Shown here: positions 60,747 to 64,000 of the stretch, one piece after another
Layout of the letters: every line of letters begins with the position of its first letter
Position numbering within the stretch: the stretch's first letter is position 1
Program-made: the position numbers and the translations under genes
The notes under the pieces: model-generated
Database searches by the model: none
Told to the model about the DNA's origin: nothing
Seen by the model: the letters and a program-made list of their open reading frames with translations, nothing else
DNA from: Halomonas litopenaei
Lineage (GTDB): Bacteria; Pseudomonadota; Gammaproteobacteria; Pseudomonadales; Halomonadaceae
NCBI RefSeq assembly: GCF_003045775.1
Contig: NZ_PXNS01000003.1
Coordinates: forward strand, 124,001 to 188,000
Reading direction: 5' to 3'
DNA: 64,000 nt

Positions 60747-61106
60747 AGCGAATATCCCCCTGAGCGGCGAAAGCGTTCTTGCGTGAAAGCTGGTGAGTCG
60801 ACGGTAGGCGGATTCACTAAAGATGCAAATCCCCCGCAAGGACGTCGTCAGTGGGCACCAATGTGGTACAGACAGCGCCGGGACTCAAGCACTATTTTGT
60901 TAAACTTACAACATTTCTCCAAAAACATTGATGAAGGACACTCTAATAAGCACGAAATTTCGACAACTTACTGCCCGCGCCTTCTCTATGAAGGTCCGCG
61001 CTAGACCTTAGTCGCATCGCCAAGCCGTAGTAATATTACCTTCAACGCTCTAAGGTATCCCTCATCCCGGTGACACCATTCACCACGCCTTTATCCCGGA
61101 GGCCCC
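60747..61106. promoter_or_regulatory. 360-bp divergent region between gap and mgsA
   Basis: The central part (about 60885-60970) is AT-rich and probably holds the gap promoter. A promoter-like pair for mgsA, TTAGTC (61008-61013) and TAATAT (61031-61036) with a 17-bp spacer, lies 70 bases before its start. No gene is evident. Confidence 0.4.
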
Positions 61107-61583
61107 ATGCCCCAACCCGCCAAGGAAGTCAGCCGCATTCTGCCGGCTCGCAAGCGCATCGCCCTGGTCGCCCACGACGGCAAGAAGCAGGAACTGATGG
61201 AGTGGGCCTCCCGCTGGAAGGACACCCTGATCGCTCACCAGCTGCTCGGCACCGGCACCACCGCCGCGCGGCTCAGCCGCACCCTGGGGCTGGAGGTGGA
61301 AGGCCTGATGAGCGGTCCACTGGGAGGCGACCAGCAGATCGGTGCTCGCATCACCGAGCAACGACTCGACCTGCTGATCTTCTTCTGGGACCCCTTCGCC
61401 CCCCAGCCCCACGACCCGGACGTCAAGGCGCTGCTGCGCCTGGCCGCCCTGTGGAATGTGCCGGTGGCCTGCAACCCCTCCAGCGCCGACTTCATGATGA
61501 GCTCGCCCTGGCTCGGCCAGGACTACGAGATGCAGATCCCGGATGCCAACGCCTGGATTTCCTCTCGCAGCGATAACAACTGA
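61107..61583 (+). CDS. mgsA: Methylglyoxal synthase
   Basis: This 158-aa enzyme converts dihydroxyacetone phosphate to methylglyoxal plus phosphate. Family motifs are present in order: IALVAHDGKKQEL, GTGTTAARLSRTLGLEV, SGPLGGDQQIGA, DPFAPQPHDPDVKALLR (with catalytic Asp residues) and VACNPSSADFM. It lies 20 bases before pgi, probably in one transcript. Inositol breakdown yields dihydroxyacetone phosphate, so the enzyme may act as overflow, though that link is inferred. Confidence 0.95.
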   Translation: MPQPAKEVSRILPARKRIALVAHDGKKQELMEWASRWKDTLIAHQLLGTGTTAARLSRTLGLEVEGLMSGPLGGDQQIGARITEQRLDLLIFFWDPFAPQPHDPDVKALLRLAALWNVPVACNPSSADFMMSSPWLGQDYEMQIPDANAWISSRSDNN

Positions 61584-61603
61584 CCAATATCGAGGATTCT
61601 CCC

Positions 61604-63274
61604 GTGTTCCAGCTGACCCGAAGCGTGACCTGGCAGTCGCTGTTGAAGCTTCGCGACGAGACCGCCGACGACCGGATTCGCGACTACTTTGCCAAGGATC
61701 CGAAGCGGTTCGACAAGATGAGTCTGCGCGTGGGCGGGCTTTTTCTGGACTACTCCAAACACCAGATCTCCGACGCGGTGCTGGAGAAGCTGGTCGAGCT
61801 GGCCGAACACTCGGCACTGGTCCAGCGTCGCGCCCAAATGTTCTCCGGCGACATCATCAACGTCACCGAGGACCGGCCGGTGCTGCACACGGCGCTGCGC
61901 AATCTGGGTGACAGCCCGGTCATCGCCGATGGCAAGGACGTGATGCCGGAGATCCACGCCACCCGCGAGCAGATCAAGCGCTTCTCCGAAGAGGTCCGCA
62001 GTGGCAACTGGAAGGGCTACAGCGGCGAGCGTATTCGCGACGTGGTCAACATCGGCATCGGCGGCTCCGACCTCGGCCCCAACATGGCCAGCCGCGCCCT
62101 GCTCAAGTACCGCCAGGCGGACCTGAACTTCCACTTCGTCTCCAACGTGGACGGCGCGCATATCCAGAAGGTGCTGAGCCGCCTCGACCCGGCCACCACC
62201 CTGTTTATCGTCTCGACCAAGACCTTTTCCACCCAGGAGACGCTGCTCAACGCCCGCACCGCACGGCGCTGGTTTGTCGAGAACGCCGGCGATGACGCCG
62301 ACATCGGCGCTCACTTCATCGCCGCCTCGACCAACCGCAAGGCCGCCATGGAGTTCGGCATCCGCGAGGAGAACGTGTTCGAATTCTGGGCCTGGGTCGG
62401 CGGTCGCTATTCGATGTGGTCCTCGATCGGCCTGCCCATCGCCCTGGCGATCGGCTATGAAGGCTTCATCGAGATGCTCGAAGGCGCCTACGAGATGGAC
62501 CAGCACTTCCAGAACGCCCCGCTCGGCGAGAACATGCCGGTGCTGATGGCGCTGATCGGTATCTGGTACATCAACTTCGTCGGTGCCGAGACCCAGGCCA
62601 TCGTGCCCTACGACCAGGCCCTGCATCAGCTGCCGGCCTTCCTGCAGCAGCTCGACATGGAGTCCAATGGCAAGTCGGTCGACATCTTCGGTCGCCCGGT
62701 AGACTACAAGACCGGCCCCATCGTGTGGGGGCAGACCGGCTCCAACGGCCAGCACGCCTTCTTCCAGCTGTTGCACCAGGGCACCCGCTACGTGCCCATC
62801 GACTTCATCGCCTCGCTGAAGCCCGAGCCCGGCGTCGAGGACCACCACTTCGCCCTGCTCACCAACATGCTGGCCCAGGCCAACGCCTTTATGGAAGGCA
62901 GCAGCAAGGGCGGTGACCTGGACCCCTACAGCTGCCCCGGCAACCGCCCCTCCAGCGTGCTGCTGCTCGACGAACTGACACCGCGCAACCTGGGCGCGCT
63001 GATCGCGCTCTACGAGCACAAGGTGTTCGTCCAGGGGGTGATCTGGAACATCAACTCCTTCGATCAGTGGGGTGTCCAGCTGGGCAAGCGCATCGCCGGC
63101 GAGATCAGCGAGAAGATCGACGAGCGCAGCCAGGACTTCGACGCCTCGACCCAAGGACTGCTGGGCCTGGTGCGGGAGCACTTCCAGGCGCCCGGCAAGA
63201 GCGTGGAAAAGGCCGCCGAAAAGGCAGCGAAGAAGACCGCCAAGCCCGCCGGCAAGGACGCCAAGGCCAAGTAA
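61604..63274 (+). CDS. pgi: Glucose-6-phosphate isomerase
   Basis: This 556-aa enzyme interconverts glucose-6-phosphate and fructose-6-phosphate. Motifs include NIGIGGSDLGPNMA, VSTKTFSTQETLLNA, FWAWVGGRYSMWSSIGLP and QQLDMESNGKSV. Catalytic Glu and His lie in the expected regions (GQTGSNGQHAFFQLLHQGT). The C-terminal 25 residues form a Lys/Ala-rich tail (EKAAEKAAKKTAKPAGK) beyond the usual fold. The start is GTG 61604. Confidence 0.96.
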   Translation: MFQLTRSVTWQSLLKLRDETADDRIRDYFAKDPKRFDKMSLRVGGLFLDYSKHQISDAVLEKLVELAEHSALVQRRAQMFSGDIINVTEDRPVLHTALRNLGDSPVIADGKDVMPEIHATREQIKRFSEEVRSGNWKGYSGERIRDVVNIGIGGSDLGPNMASRALLKYRQADLNFHFVSNVDGAHIQKVLSRLDPATTLFIVSTKTFSTQETLLNARTARRWFVENAGDDADIGAHFIAASTNRKAAMEFGIREENVFEFWAWVGGRYSMWSSIGLPIALAIGYEGFIEMLEGAYEMDQHFQNAPLGENMPVLMALIGIWYINFVGAETQAIVPYDQALHQLPAFLQQLDMESNGKSVDIFGRPVDYKTGPIVWGQTGSNGQHAFFQLLHQGTRYVPIDFIASLKPEPGVEDHHFALLTNMLAQANAFMEGSSKGGDLDPYSCPGNRPSSVLLLDELTPRNLGALIALYEHKVFVQGVIWNINSFDQWGVQLGKRIAGEISEKIDERSQDFDASTQGLLGLVREHFQAPGKSVEKAAEKAAKKTAKPAGKDAKAK

Positions 63275-63574
63275 GCAGGGCGGAGGCGGAAGGTGCCGAG
63301 CATCGAGTGCTCGGCACGGGCCCGCCATGGCGGGCACCCAGCGACGGGCAAGAAAAGATCGAGAATGACCAACGGGCCACCCCGGAGTCTGCGCTCCAGG
63401 GTGGCCCGCCTAGGTCTGGCTCGCGCTGTTCTGGCTCGCGCTGGTCTGGCCCTCCGTCCGCTGGCTCGCGGGGGCCGGAATAGCGGGATTGCGCCTGGTG
63501 TGAGCGCCTGGCTTGCCGAGACGAGGCCTGGGCTACTTAAACGACCGCCGGGGCTACTCTGACGAGCGTCAGGG
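63275..63574. other. 300-bp gap with stem-loops and short repeats between pgi and crcB
   Basis: It contains a perfect 10-bp stem GTGCCGAGCA / TGCTCGGCAC (63293-63317). A larger hairpin with arms GGGCCACCC / GGGTGGCCC lies at 63374-63407. Two copies of a 15-bp unit CTGGCTCGCGCTG(T/G)T follow at 63416-63445. Next come the 21-bp repeats running into crcB. The hairpins lie between convergent genes and could end both transcripts without T runs. Confidence 0.55.
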
Positions 63575-63592
63575 CTACTCGGACGAGCCTCT
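63530..63592 (-). repeat. Three 21-bp degenerate tandem repeats across the crcB stop codon
   Basis: Units are 63530-63550, 63551-63571 and 63572-63592, each beginning GGGCTACT on the + strand. Read in the crcB frame, each unit ends in an in-frame TAG, so two of the three are silent copies of the gene's own 3' end. Confidence 0.7.
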
Positions 63593-63994
63593 GACCAGGG
63601 CCCGCCGTGCGCTGACGTCACCGGCCCAGGCCGCCGCCAGCCATAGCGGCACGCTCAGCACCACATAGGCCAGCGCCAGCCAGGGGCTGCCGCCGGTGGC
63701 CAGGCGGGCCGCTTCGAGGCTGAACAGCGAAAAGGTGGTGAAACCTCCACAGAAGCCCGCCACGACAAGCGGATGAAGGCTCGCCAGCCGAGGGCTGTCG
63801 CTCAGGGCCGCATGGGTAGCAAAGCGGGCAATCAACCAGGATCCCAGCACGTTGACCAGCAGGGTCGCCCAGGGAAAGGACGACGCCACCAGGCCCGAGA
63901 CCGCGACGCCGGTCAAGAGGCGACACACCGATCCCAGGGCGCTGCCAAGGCCCACCGCCAGATAGAGCCGCCAGACGCTTGTTGCCTGACTCAT
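63575..63994 (-). CDS. crcB: CrcB/Fluc fluoride ion channel
   Basis: This 139-aa membrane protein with four hydrophobic segments exports fluoride. The family motif GFCGGFTTFSLFS is at about residues 82-94, and the conserved Asn lies in LLVNVLGSWLIA. The start at 63994 is six bases from the window edge, so any fluoride riboswitch upstream would be outside. The C-terminal residues RGSSE are encoded by the first of three tandem repeats. Confidence 0.93.
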   Translation of the reverse strand: MSQATSVWRLYLAVGLGSALGSVCRLLTGVAVSGLVASSFPWATLLVNVLGSWLIARFATHAALSDSPRLASLHPLVVAGFCGGFTTFSLFSLEAARLATGGSPWLALAYVVLSVPLWLAAAWAGDVSARRALVRGSSE

Positions 63995-64000
63995 GCTTCT

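Noticed and set aside
63275..63574. Fluoride riboswitch for crcB
   Set aside because: crcB is on the minus strand, so a riboswitch would lie beyond 63994, outside the window; the hairpins here are on the 3' side.
1..64000. CRISPR array, prophage, IS element, tRNA or rRNA
   Set aside because: No regularly spaced repeats, transposase or integrase frames, terminal inverted repeats or cloverleaf-like sequences were recognised by eye; a tRNAscan or ISfinder search would be decisive.

Overview
The window is GC-rich, densely packed bacterial DNA. Its gene content (TRAP and TAXI transporters, a complete myo-inositol catabolic cluster, a VanX-type dipeptidase, mgsA and pgi side by side) fits a Gammaproteobacterium. 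My best guess is a halophilic Halomonadaceae member such as Halomonas. That is inferred from gene content and codon style, because no rRNA or phylogenetic marker is present. I saw no tRNA, rRNA, insertion sequence, prophage or CRISPR array.

Layout: 1-3086 holds a metal (Mn/Zn/Fe type) ABC transporter whose two permeases both carry a C-terminal winged-helix-like tail; its ATPase is cut by the window edge. 3235-9049 holds an orphan amino-acid binding protein, a LysR regulator and a DctPQM TRAP operon ending in a D-Ala-D-Ala dipeptidase. 9076-16135 is a defence island: an orphan Xre/MbcA/ParS-type antitoxin and a four-gene Wadjet/MksBEFG-like SMC operon in the unusual order SMC, KITE, kleisin, TOPRIM. 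16345-19889 holds a BacA/prephenate-dehydratase-like protein and a TAXI-TRAP transporter.

20129-46402 is a large inositol regulon. It contains iolG, an NCS1-like permease, iolA, iolE, iolD, iolC (fused to DUF2090), two TIM-barrel isomerases, an RpiR regulator, iolB, another TIM-barrel isomerase, a LacI regulator and a second IolG-like dehydrogenase. It then continues into an eight-gene ABC-transporter operon with an SDR, a PhyH-type dioxygenase, a fourth TIM-barrel isomerase and two more Gfo/Idh dehydrogenases. Two recurring DNA motifs tie the units together: a GGAA-N6-TTCC palindrome placed 12-13 nt before a TATAGA-like -10 box (probable RpiR/IolR operator), and a 13-mer ACCGGTTGCAAAC (probable LacI operator).

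46516-58798 is a second catabolic locus: a membrane protein, two SDRs, an MFS carrier, a CE4/PuuE-like deacetylase, a GntR regulator with two DNA-binding domains, an NCS1 permease, an amidase, a 100-residue CGLC protein, a CobW-type GTPase and a PotD-like binding protein without signal peptide. A nearly identical 20-bp motif upstream of both halves suggests joint control. The substrate is unknown; an amide- or ureide-type nitrogen compound is my inference. 58867-63994 ends with a TauE-family permease, gapdh, mgsA, pgi and crcB; three 21-bp tandem repeats overlap the crcB stop codon.
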